Positions 23,655-34,969 of a stretch of 64,000 bases of DNA are shown here, piece after piece (the first letter of the stretch is position 1; each line of letters starts with the position of its first letter). Position numbers and translations under genes: made by a program. This DNA is from Phytoseiulus persimilis (lineage: Eukaryota > Arthropoda > Arachnida > Mesostigmata > Phytoseiidae), in the NCBI GenBank assembly GCA_037576195.1, contig CM075102.1, positions 18,038,745 through 18,102,744 of the forward strand, in the 5' to 3' direction. The notes under the pieces are model-generated. The model worked only from the letters and a program-made list of their open reading frames with translations. It searched no databases and had not been told where the DNA came from.

Positions 23655-26047
23655 GTAGGCAATTCGAACTAGGCTAAGGCTCCTCTTCATTGCAAAGCAT
23701 CCGAATCCGCGGCCTGATCAAGGTCCTGAGCCGTCCTCGCTCTGGCGGAACATCTCTCTGCTGCTGCTGTCCTTGAAATTTGCCTCCGCAGAACTGTCGA
23801 GCAATCCATCAGCCCATCCTCTTGATTGAATAGCTGACTATTATAGCAAAGACAGACTTTCGTCCTCGCTGCGGATCATGAGACCGCTCCGAAAAGAGTT
23901 CGCCCCAACTCTCAATGACAGTCAGTCGGACCGACCGCCTAAACAGCTGGATCTGTCGTCAATGTCGAAGCCACCATGCACACACGCGGCATTGTAAAAT
24001 CTCGAACTCTCGAAAGCTCCCCGTCTCAGCCATTACCGTTTGTTTTCCACCGCTGCCGACTCGTTGTCAATGGCCCGAGAGAGATAACCCGAGGCTTCGA
24101 CGATATCCCGCGCGTTCGTTGGCATTCGAAAGGCCTTAAAGGGGCTGAAACGCAGACTGAAACCGAGGATTCTTGAGGGAAGCTCGCCGACATCGCGGCC
24201 CAGCTCATCTGGCGCCTCCAAGGGGCGTGCGTGCTTTACAGCCGCGAACGTGTCGAGATTTCTGACGGACCTGTTATTCACGCGGGGCATCTTCGAAGCA
24301 TTTCGTTCTGCCTTGTCGTCACCGTTCTCTCCTCGAACGTTTCCCACTTGAATGCGGCGACCCTCTTGACGCCGAGTCGGATTCGCGGTTTCGTCTGGAG
24401 CCTTGGCGTCCGTCTCGCTTTCCCTTGAGTGAGATTCGTCTGAACACCAGGAGCGCTTTTCCACAGGGTAACGCCGTGACGTTCCGAGAGCCGCATAGGT
24501 TCCAAGAGCGGATGGCCGCCGGCTCCGGGGAAGCCACGACAGCGAGCGGGAGAAATGTCGGAACACACCTTTCAATCAGAAGGAAAGCTCCCGCTCGTCA
24601 AAACGAAACGGTCAGATATTTCGCCTCAGAGCTCTTACGACGGATCTGGCGACGTGACAGCTCTCAGACATTCTGAAACCCAGTGTGAGATCTCGTCTCC
24701 ATTAGCTCAGCAGGGCCCTTTCAAGTTTCCTCATCCTAGCGAGCGGCTTAGCGATCAGATCGGCGAGCAACTAAGCGAGCGAGATCGGTTAACTCTTTCG
24801 ACAACCTTCTGCCACAAGCCTTCGTGTCGAAGACCAACAGCTCGCATACCTCACACTCAGCCGCCGAATGGCTGTGTGTCCTGGATCGGATATGAAGCCG
24901 ATTCGACTCCGGCTCTCCGCTCCACAACAGTCCTGAGAACATACTCCTCGGAATGTTCCACCCGATCCTGACATGGCCAGCGGAGTACCGAGTCTCACGT
25001 CAACATTGTGTATGAGATTGATTTGTAGTTTTCGGCGGCGTCGATCCGAATGAATGATTTGCATGCTTAAACGGTTCGTCCGTCATCGTAACCCGAACCG
25101 GGGCATGACTGGCTTCTTCAAGACAAACAGAATTTGCATAAGGACCGTTACATTCGTCAGCGTTGGGGACTCCACGAGAACAATCCACGGGCCAGAGGTT
25201 GCACATCGACGACTTGAAGAGAAGGAAAATTTGGAAGACGCTCTGAACGGAGATCATTGAAAATTCGGCGGCGAGCTCATTTTACTGACGCCCCATGTGC
25301 TCTTCTGCCTCGAACGTTCGAAATTTATGCGAAATCATTGGAACTCCCTCTTCTCCAGCTAAGAGCACAAGGTTTTGGATCCTACGCGAATCGAGCCTTC
25401 CTTGCTGATTCTAAATTGATCCTCATGTCTGACCTAGCGACCCCAGTTGTCATGCCCACCTCATTCTGTCTCGGGCTTTGAACTCCGAAAAGCACGACAA
25501 GTCGGCTGCGCGAGCTCGGCTTGTCGACATCGGCTACGGCATCGAATATCAGCCGACTCGGTCCGAAAATTCGCCCGCGAACGATGGACACATGAAAGCC
25601 CGAGTCTCATCGGAGGGTTCCAAATGAGAGTTTGTATTTCGTCGATGAACACGACACAGCGAAAAACGGCAAAATCGAGACGTCGGTTGCCGAGCACGTA
25701 AATATTATAAATGTGTCCATTGTTGTCGCAGCCGCGGAATATTACTGCCGCTAGTCATACATATAAGGTCGTATCCATTTTAGAAAGCTCCGTTCTGCGG
25801 CGTTTTGTCGGATCGGATCGGAGAAGTCGCTCCGAAATCCGCTGGTGGCTTCGATTACTTTTTCCCGGACCCGCTGCATAAGGTGCAAGATTCGAGCTCC
25901 GGAGGAGTCCGTTAGGCTATCACGTTGTTCCAAAAGTATCTAACTCGGTTATGCGCTGCTGATTCTGGTGGTTTCCTGCGTCACCGTTGTCGTCTCTATC
26001 GTAGAGTTGTTCGTCCGTGCCGCCGTTGATTCGCGGGCTGGTTCGTC

Positions 26048-26068
26048 GGTTGTAGTAATACTACAACC
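26048..26068. repeat. Perfect 10-bp inverted repeat around one base
   Basis: The arms GGTTGTAGTA and TACTACAACC are exact reverse complements around a single A. It could be a dimeric factor site in the first shot intron or chance. Confidence 0.6.
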
Positions 26069-29000
26069 ATTGATGCCATCTGCGTGGGAGAGCCCGTTAC
26101 CAAATTGGAAATTCACGCAGAACACTGTCGTTGCTCGATGGCAGCACTTTCACGTTTGATTCGCTCTGCGTCCTTTCCTAGATCTTTTCATCTTCTGAAA
26201 GACTGTCTGTGTTCAGCGATCGTGACGACTGGCGTTGCTTCGATTGGGCTCTTGTTACGCGAGCTGTGTCCACCAGACAGCGCGCGGTTCTCTTGGCTGA
26301 GAGTTGATCAGTGAAACCCATCTCAGCACTGCCTCTCAGACAAAGGCGCGAGATGAAAAGAGGATGGGCGATTCTTGGGAGGTTTCTTCGGGGAGCTCCG
26401 TAAACTGCCACGGATCCGCTCGTTGTTTCGACAGCGAAGCGGAGACCGTGCCCGCTCTGCTCCAGTCACGCATAAAGTCATGATGTCGCGTTTTGGCATG
26501 AATTCAGCTGAAGGCCATTGAGAATATTATTGTTCCCGATCGGAACGGTAGCCTACGTTGTTCCGCCGGAAGTGTATCAGCGCCGACGGGGAGGAAAAGA
26601 CCAGTTCCCAGTTTGACTCTGTCATTCCTCTATCGTTGGCACGTAGAGTTTGGTTGTGAATCTGCGCTAGCGTGAGCGGCTCGCTCGGAGACACTTGCTG
26701 CCGCTTTTGGGCTGTCGTCGCAGTCCACGTCAACGTTAACGTTGTACTCGTAGCAATCGTTCTCGTCGTAGTTCTGGTAGCTACCGACAGCGATTACGAA
26801 CCTCCCAGAGATCGCTAAGCCTCTGGTGGGAAATTCGCTGAGCAATCCGATGCTTTTCAATCGTCGACGGTCTGGCTTAGCTGGGTTTCGCTTTCGTCGG
26901 CGGCGAGGACTCGTTGCCACATTAGACGTTAACAATTATTGGTATCTCCGACTTCCCACACGTGCGTTTCGTACTTCTTCGCTCAAGGTTGCCTCAACGC
27001 CCGACTGAAACTGTCTTCAGCTCTCTTCTCGTTAATTGTGTTTTAGAATTTATTCGTCCGTGTTCATCTCCGAAATTCCGGTGTGTCGATACGCCGAACC
27101 TTCTCGCACTGGCCGGAAGGTCTCGAATTCAAAATGTGTGGTTTTCTCAAGCTCTAACGCCTAGCGCTTAACGTCTCGCTTCCGGTGCAGAAGTCGTCCC
27201 CGGGAACGGTTTTCTCGTCAAAATCTGAAACATGGCATGATTCCTACTCGATGACATAGCTTTGTTGCGCGCCGTTTCGAGTGGGCCGACGGCACTGTTA
27301 GGTCCGACGATTCTGGTGATGCTACGGATGCGGTCGCCGTAGTATTCAGCCTGTAATACCGGCCCCCTTCGGGACGATTCTGGGACGAATGCCTAAAAGC
27401 GTCGGGCTCGACTCTCTGTTCGGTCTGTACGAAATTGCGCATGGTCACATGTGCGGCTGGCTGCATGTGACCATCAAGCTGACGTAGGCTTACGATTTGG
27501 ACCGAGCATGTAGGAAGTCCGCAAGGTCAAGCGAAGTCAACGTGCACTTAAGGCCAGTAGTGACATTTTGTTCGCTACCGTGTAGCCCGTCGTCTGATTT
27601 CGGAATCACTCAATCGAGTTGTCGACGGTAACGTCGATAACTAGCTGAGCAAGCGGTTAGAGATAACAGACAATGGAGATCGGGAGCACAATGAGATTGA
27701 GTTGGAATGGAAGCCGATCCCGTGGTCATGTAACGCGGAATATCCGAGTCGGCGTAGCGCGTCGCCAGAGCTCCGGTGACCGAGCAGAGTTTTCATGATT
27801 GGCCGGCACGGGGAGTCTTAATTGGAGCGCACATTATTCAAAGTCATGGCGTGCCGAAGACAGCTGGGCCGTTTTTCCGTTGAATCAGCGGCGAGCAGCA
27901 GAAAAAATCTGGCGCATGCCGACGATGCGTTGTGTTTCTATGGCGCGACAAGGTCGATGTTTCGCTGGCGGCGTGACGGAAGTCCTCAACGGGGTCTCGT
28001 CTCGCGCCGGTCGCGGAGCTCTCGAACCGAATCCATGAGACTCCACCGACAGGCCAATGCCGGGAGCTCGACTTCTCCCCCCGAGGGTTTTCCTGTGGGA
28101 AATTTCCCTTCCCTCCAGACCTTGAGGCCATCTGAAAACGCAGTTCACCGACCCAAATCGGAATACGGACTCCAGAGTGGACTCGGGATGGACTGTCCGG
28201 GAAAAAGCTGTCGAGAGGGTCTAGCCGCAGAAACAGAGCTTAGTTGATTCTCAGCACTGATGAGATCGTAAAGCATCGAAACTCTGTGACCGCATAGCAT
28301 GCACGGTCAGGGCTGTAAAATTGTATCAGCTCATGGTGCTTCATTGAAGAGCTCTCTGAGAAAAAGGAGCTCTTGTTGCGTGCCATAAACACGTTATTCA
28401 AAAGCGAATCTGACCGGCTATGCGCTGGATGCGATGTCCAGAGGGTGACTGACCGCACCAGCCCTGCACCTCCAGGGTGCTCCACAAGCGCCATATTGTC
28501 CAACATACGGACCCTTCAAGGCCGCCTGTCCGCCTCGGCTCACCCGAGAAGTATTGCGACAAATTGACGATGAAACCCACTGGATGGACATCATCTCCGC
28601 CCAATAGCGTTGCTCAGTGACCGGCAGAGCGAGTCAAAGGCTCATGGTACGACAGCCGAGGTGAAAGAAACGGAGGAAAACCGTTTCGAAATATCAAAAC
28701 ACGAGCACGAGGTTGGTTGGAGAGTTACTCTGAAACACTGGCATCGAATAACAGAACGTAACTGGCTTGGCGGCAAATCGTTGAACTCTCTCATGCGAAT
28801 GTCATGAGGGTATTCTGAGAACTAGCGATCCGTTATCTCATATTGTTCGTTGCTTGCGTTACCGAATGAAAAAGAAGATTCAACTCCTGCCGTTGTCGGG
28901 TGTTCTGTGGAAGTTTCCGTCAACTGGCCAGCAAAAGTACGGGATTTAGCGACCCATGTCACAATTGTTCGGGCATCAATCCGGACGTCGCTCAAGACTC

Positions 29001-32000
29001 GTTCCGGCTACTGATCTTCACTCTCCATCGCTCGGCGGATCGAATAACAGCGGATTTGCTTCGGAAACGTTCTGCGAGGACTCATAGCATGTCACTTGAG
29101 TCATGATTTACAGCGTGTTAGATGACATCGCCACCCGCATGTTGTCATCTGATGCCCGGGAAACCAGCTGGGCCCGTGGGATTCTGTGCGCTCGACATGA
29201 ATTCAGTTCCCCTCCTTAAAATTCGATATTCTCTCGAAGAGAAATATTTCAATCTCAATGAAATTCTGGAATTGAATGCGAGATCTGGACGTGGATCAGC
29301 GCTGCGTCTCTAAAGCCACCGAAGAGAACTGCTGACTCCGACTGCGCTGGATCTTTGGGAATAGATTCGATCGAGATAAGAGTTTGTCTCGAGATTCCGC
29401 TCTCGGAATTGCTGAGCATGAATCATTGAGATGTGTGATATTTTTTGGAATTTCTCTGCTAACGAAAACATCTCATCGGGATCCTACAGACTCGATAAAG
29501 AGCCGAGTTTTCGGCAACCTTGTAGTTGCCTCGGCGTTTGACTTTTCGAAGTCAGAGCGGATCGACCTCGAGTCCTCGAAGGAACCAGTGGAGCATGTGA
29601 TTTCGTAAAACTCCACATCTGCCCAGCGGTCAGCGAAGCACTAATTTCGCTTCCGGCCGGCGAAGAAACAAAAATAGAGAAGAGTTCCCCAATCTGTCAT
29701 CGGGATCGGCGAAAAAATGATGCGGCGAAACCCCACCGGCGCTAGCTCTAGAGGACAGCGGTGAACACGTCTTCATCAGCGAACAGGGTAGAGACTTTCC
29801 CTCTTTCTCCGATCTCGAAGCTGACTGAGATCGCAACATGCGGCCGAGATAACGGCGGAGTCATGAATCGTCATGAGTCTGGAAACAATGAGCGGTGCTC
29901 CTTTCTCCCGGGATCAGCAGTCGTAAGAACCGTGAATGCATGAGATTTTTTTTCTCCAGATTATCCTGAGTGTTCTGTATCCAGCTGCGTTTGAAAGACT
30001 AGGAACCTGCGACTGCGCATCTATTCCGCCGTGCGAGGTGGCGATTATTCCAATCCATGCACCGCCAATGACAAATGCGAAAGAGCGAGCGAAATTTCAA
30101 GTTCGCCGCACAATATGCTCCGAAGATCGCATAACACTCGGATATCTTTACGTCTGTTGGGCTCGGATTCCTAAGGCAGCCGAGCTTTTCTCTCACAGTG
30201 CTTACTTTGGCGTCGGTCTCTTCCGGGCGAGTCGAATTCTCTCACGTTACGCATCAGGAATTTTTGTGATTTCCACGATCGTGGCAAACTCCGTTGAATG
30301 CCCATCACAGGGAACCGATTCAGCGGAATGACTCAGAGCTGCGGAGCTCTCTCGAAAGTGGTTCATGATGAATGAAGCCAAGCTCGAGGGCGTAGTTCAG
30401 AGGAACGATCCATGTTCCAGTAGATCGACGCCGTTTGGGCGTGAGTAGAAGTCAACTTTCGCCGCTGGCTCATGCCGCCGGCCAAGAGCGTGATTCACTG
30501 CACGGCTGTTGTTGGCCGGAAAGAATTTGTTCAAGAGAGCAAGAAAAAGAATTCGCGAATAGCCACTATGCAAACACTGGAATACTCCAACATCGGACAT
30601 CACAAGGCCGAGGAGAACTTCTATTTTTGGTCGTGGCAGCCGGCACGTGATCGCCGTACGGCGTGTATCCAGCGCCGCGCATGTTACTCCTAGACGCAAC
30701 AACCTATCGAACGACTCTTGTCGCTTCTTTTCAAGAACCGCAAAGAAGGGAAGAGACACTTACGTATCTTCCATTCATCGTCAGTCTTGAAAATTTCTCT
30801 TAAATGGAAGAATGCTGTATGTTCGAATTTGTACTTGAATCCGTTGTCGTTGCTCGGTTCGGCTCCAAGCCTGTTGGAAGCTTCCTTGAATATCAACTTG
30901 TCGAGAACTGAATCTTCCCGATCTCGAATGGCATCAATGGTACGGACCGTGTGGGAAGGCTCATTCGCGATTTTGGCGGTCAGACCGCCCAGCGACCACG
31001 TCGAAACAATAGGTTCGGAGTGAAGACTCGCTCGTGCTCGACATAGCCGTTCCGGCCTGGTCCGCTGAACGTGTCCATGGACTGCTTGCGAGCCAAAGGA
31101 GCGAAGTGCACGACGGGCGACATCAGGCGATTCCCAACAATGTCAGTCACGTTTGTTACAATTAAACAACGTCAGTCGTTCTTTCTCAATCCATCTCACT
31201 GTTTGATTGATCATGTGTCATCGCTACGGGACGATTGTGTGAGTCCTTTCCGTCTGACTGCTTGTTTCGGGGCAAAACCGAACTCGCGAAGTTACTAAGG
31301 AAAATCTGCGCAATCAATACTTGAAAAAGGAATCCTGCCTGACGACAAACGTCACGGATGCCTAGTTAACGCCCGACACGGAGGAATATCTGCGTCGAAG
31401 AGAATGGGATCCATGAACACACACCTCGAAATGAGGCCTCCAATGGTCGGGCAGTCTCCGATACACGGGCATTCTCGTCTAGCTTCTGTAAGACGAGCAC
31501 CATGACCCGGGGGCTGCAGAAGGAAAACGAGGGAGATTAACCTCCATTTTCAACTGCCTTGAACCACTCCTGACGTTCAACGTTTCTCGTCGAACGATCC
31601 AGAGGAGCGTCCCGTCAACCCTGCTCGATGACGTCTACCCCGCGAACTTCCAATAATCTCATTTGAATGTTTCGAATCAGTCCCGAGCTACCGAGTGATT
31701 CTTAGGCGTGTTCCACTCGTCATGCCCAATCAAGCCATAGCTCCGTGGAGAGGGAACGAAATCGGACCGTCCGGAGCCTATTCCCAAAACTTAATGGCCC
31801 GTCTCCACTAACGCCGACTAACTCTGATAGACGGGCAGGTCGCTCGAGAAGATACCCGGTCAGGTGGACGAACGAAATTGATATGGTACGTGAATCTGAG
31901 GAAGGCACCTCTATGACCGATCGACCATCTCGTCGAACACAGAAAAAGCTGCGTTCGCCGCCGATACGAAAGTGTCAGAGCAGTGCGCGGTGCAACACCC

Positions 32001-33822
32001 AAGTTCGAGAAAATCTTTGAAGCTATTCTGTCCGGATATGCACGGTCGAGCGATTTCGAGTGTTGACGGTGTCACGGTTCCGTCTCGAAATATAGGGCAA
32101 GCACGTCCAGGCATATTTTCCATACTCGTACTAATGTCATATCGGTGTCCAGTTACACTGGAGTCACACCGGTGAACTTTTTCCTCGCGGTGATCGAAGC
32201 GCGATCTCGCTATCGGTTTCGATCCTATACTTCCAAGCGATTCTTCCGACTCAGCGGATCCGTGCCGGTGAGCAAAGAAGAGCGCGGATCAAACCAGCTC
32301 TTGGAGGCTAACGAAAACTCGAAAGTATTTGCTGTGTTCGGAAACCGCAACGACTCTCTGAATTCCTTTCGCAATCGATGGGCTCGACGATTCTCGGTCG
32401 GAAATCGCGCTTGCGTCGGAAGCTTACTGCAAATCTATACAACCAAAGTTTCGAGGGGTGCTCGCTGGGAGGCATCGCAGGAGAGGCTTGCCCTGAGGAG
32501 GTCTATCGGATCTAAGACCATCTCCTGCCAAGCGTATCAACGATCCTGAACGTCACCTACCGACCGTGGAGATTCGATCGCTCGATGGGTCGAGCAGGTT
32601 GGGATAAGGTGCCGGAACCGTTGTGTAGACGGAATGACAGAGAAGGCCACGCACTCAGTCATTCGGACGCTGTCTGACGCTCGCGCGGGAGTGATCGTGA
32701 AGAAATCTTGCCTCAGAAGAGGCCAGCCCGCGAAACGCTGTCCTCTTTACATATTCGCGGCGTCGAGCCAGCGGGTGCATGGAGGAATCGATGAATTTAC
32801 GAGCAACGACTGTAATATATTCGAAGAGGATGAGAGCAAGCATTTTCACAAGAAATTGCCGTAGAAGCAGCAGCGACCACCTCCGCCGTCGGTGATCCGA
32901 ACAGCTCGGAGGGTGTCGGAATGAAATAGACCGTCTGAGAGCGTGACCCGACAACGGCCCGAAGCACAAGTCGCGATGACGAGTCACCGCGGCGTTCAAG
33001 CAGCCATTGTTGCAGATTAAGAGGCGCGCAGAGTTTTCTAATCGCCGTGGTCAACCGGTAGCGACGTTTCCAGCCACGAATACCTCTCGTGTGCTGCTTT
33101 CTGGCCGTTCGGAGCTTCTGGCCGACGTTGCATCCCTCTTCTTCTTCTCCTCGGTTTTCACGTTGACGTCAGTACAGGCACTTGAATTAGCGCTGCTGTG
33201 AGCCGGCTACCTAGGTGAGGGACTGCCTCACGAACCAAGTCGCCAAGGTTGATAGCACTGTTTTGGCCACTGTTTGAATGTTTCACCGTTGCCGGATCTG
33301 GACATTGTGCGATCCACCAGCGTCGAGTCCGTCAAAACACTTGCTGCGAAACCTCGAGACCGACTGCGAGTTCGAAAGTTCCCCGCCAGAACAGACGTAC
33401 ATCGCCTTAATTGCGTCTTGCGGCGACACGCGGCTCCCGCACTCCCGCTCACCGAGAACGCTCAGGACTGCGGGGGATCTGGTTACCGCACGACTCACCC
33501 GACCGGCGGCTTCCTGTTCTGAGAACGGAGCTGTTGTGGCTCAGCGAGGACGCGTTGGAACTGAGTATCGAAAAACGGGACGGCGGTTCGGTGTCGAATT
33601 CGAAACCAGTCCGCCGACGACGGTCCTGCTCGAAAAGTGCTGCTGGAGCTGCCTTATCGTCGTCTCTCCATCTCCAGCGTCGATCGGTAGAAAACCGCGA
33701 GCAATAGTAGCAGCAGCGGCAGATGTAAACACGTTTGTCGACTGACCGTAAAGGCTGCGGTTGGTTGCCGCTGTTAACAGCCGAATAGTACAGTTAGTGT
33801 AGAATATGCCGCCGCACCTAAA

Positions 33823-34569
33823 ATGGCTTTATGGCACAACTCCATCGCTCGATACGCAATCTACGCTCTGGTCCTGCTCAGGAACGGGCTGCGCGAAGAC
33901 ACGTCGATCCAGGCCGAGATGCAGGACAAGATCTTCCGAAAATCGCTCGATCCCCTTATCCACGAAACGTGTTACTACCGCTGGAACGTGTTCTTGGAGC
34001 TGGATCTCGTTCTGTTTCTCTTCGGTGTCGTGCTCGCTGTGATTTTGTTCAAAGTGTGTCGAAGACTCTCGAAACGTGTGCTACGGCTGAAACGTGTCGT
34101 CACTCCGGAACGTCGGATGGTGCTGTCTGCTAAGCTGCACACTGGAGCACCTGTCGCACCAACAATCCTTCCACTCGCTGCGTGCGCGGAGGAGTCTAGC
34201 GTTAGGACGGTCAGGAAGCGCAAATCTCGGCGGAAGAGCCCCGCAGCAGCTGAGCAGAACACTCTTCAAGCAGCCGATGCGGCCAGTTCGGAGAATGAGC
34301 AACAATGGCAAACCGTGAGCAGGAGGAAGACCAGGAGCAAGAAACTCCAATCAGACAATGTGCCCAAAGCACGAGAAGTTGGGGACGACAGAGAATGTGG
34401 ACAGAGCGAAGTGACGACCGGCCGCCCTTCCGTTTGCGACAGCGGATTGGACTCCCAGTTCGAAACTGGTGGAACTCCGACGAGTGAAGTCGCTACCCCC
34501 CTGGATCAGTTGGTGGACTCCAAGCCCACTACGCAGCATGGGAATCGTCCGCAAGCGCTAAGTTCGTGA
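33823..34569 (+). CDS. 248-aa transmembrane protein, or alternative shot start
   Basis: ATG at 33823 follows an in-frame TAA (33775-33777). The frame is open for 248 codons with the C/G-ending codon style of the shot exons. Seen: a polar N-terminal 50 residues, a hydrophobic segment at about 57-78 (FLELDLVLFLFGVVLAVILF) followed at once by many Arg/Lys, a basic cluster near residue 130 (RKRKSRRKS), and a Ser/Thr-rich acidic tail ending in TGA. There is no recognised family. No AATAAA is visible before the CH1 exon at 34908. Dystonin has a known isoform with an N-terminal membrane segment ahead of the CH domains, so this could be an alternative shot start. The only phase-1 donors in frame (34468 G/GTGGAA, 34483 A/GTGAAG) are weak. 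A nested intronless gene is the alternative. Confidence 0.6.
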   Translation: MALWHNSIARYAIYALVLLRNGLREDTSIQAEMQDKIFRKSLDPLIHETCYYRWNVFLELDLVLFLFGVVLAVILFKVCRRLSKRVLRLKRVVTPERRMVLSAKLHTGAPVAPTILPLAACAEESSVRTVRKRKSRRKSPAAAEQNTLQAADAASSENEQQWQTVSRRKTRSKKLQSDNVPKAREVGDDRECGQSEVTTGRPSVCDSGLDSQFETGGTPTSEVATPLDQLVDSKPTTQHGNRPQALSS

Positions 34570-34907
34570 ATTGCTGCAATGTTCACCATCTTGGCGAACT
34601 CTCGATTAGCTACGATCAGATTCGTCGGTCTCCAATCTTGGGCACTGCATATCTTCTTTGAATTCATGACGACAGCGTCCGTTTCGTTTGGAAAAGAGTC
34701 AGGTCGAATTCGTATGAAATTCATGAGCATCGACTCGTACAAGTTGGCGTTCCACACACAAGAGTTGACGTTGCTCGAGAGCTTAAGGCGTTAGTCACAT
34801 TGTAACTTGTTCCCGCGTTCTCAAGATACGGGCTCTGGCAGGGAAGAATCGGTGGAACGCTCGGGCGTTCGACTGGGCTCTCTAACAGATTCTCCTTCCA
34901 TTCACAG

Positions 34908-34969
34908 ATGAACGGGACGCGATCCAGAAGAAAACGTTCACCAAGTGGGTCAACAAGCATCTTGTCAAG
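34908..34969 (+). CDS. Shot CH1 exon 1
   Basis: After a TTCACAG acceptor two bases complete Asp, then ERDAIQKKTFTKWVNKHLVK reads to an AAG/GTGAGC donor in phase 0. The FTKWVN motif is the first actin-binding-site signature of type 1 CH domains in spectrin, plectin and spectraplakins. The 62-nt size and phase 1-0 pattern match the upstream donor at 23654. Confidence 0.96.

Larger units (their letters stand above)
23655..34907 (+). other. First shot intron (11.3 kb)
   Basis: It is bounded by GTAGGC and a TTCACAG acceptor. It contains the single-exon transmembrane frame at 33823-34569 and a near-perfect palindrome at 26048-26068. I see no other exon with matching phase and no transposon. Several overlapping open frames of 60-180 codons are taken as chance. 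Confidence 0.6.

Noticed and set aside
24033-24971. Overlapping 180-codon minus and 138-codon plus frames in the first shot intron
   Set aside because: They overlap antisense, lack recognisable features and have no donor in the phase needed for CH1.
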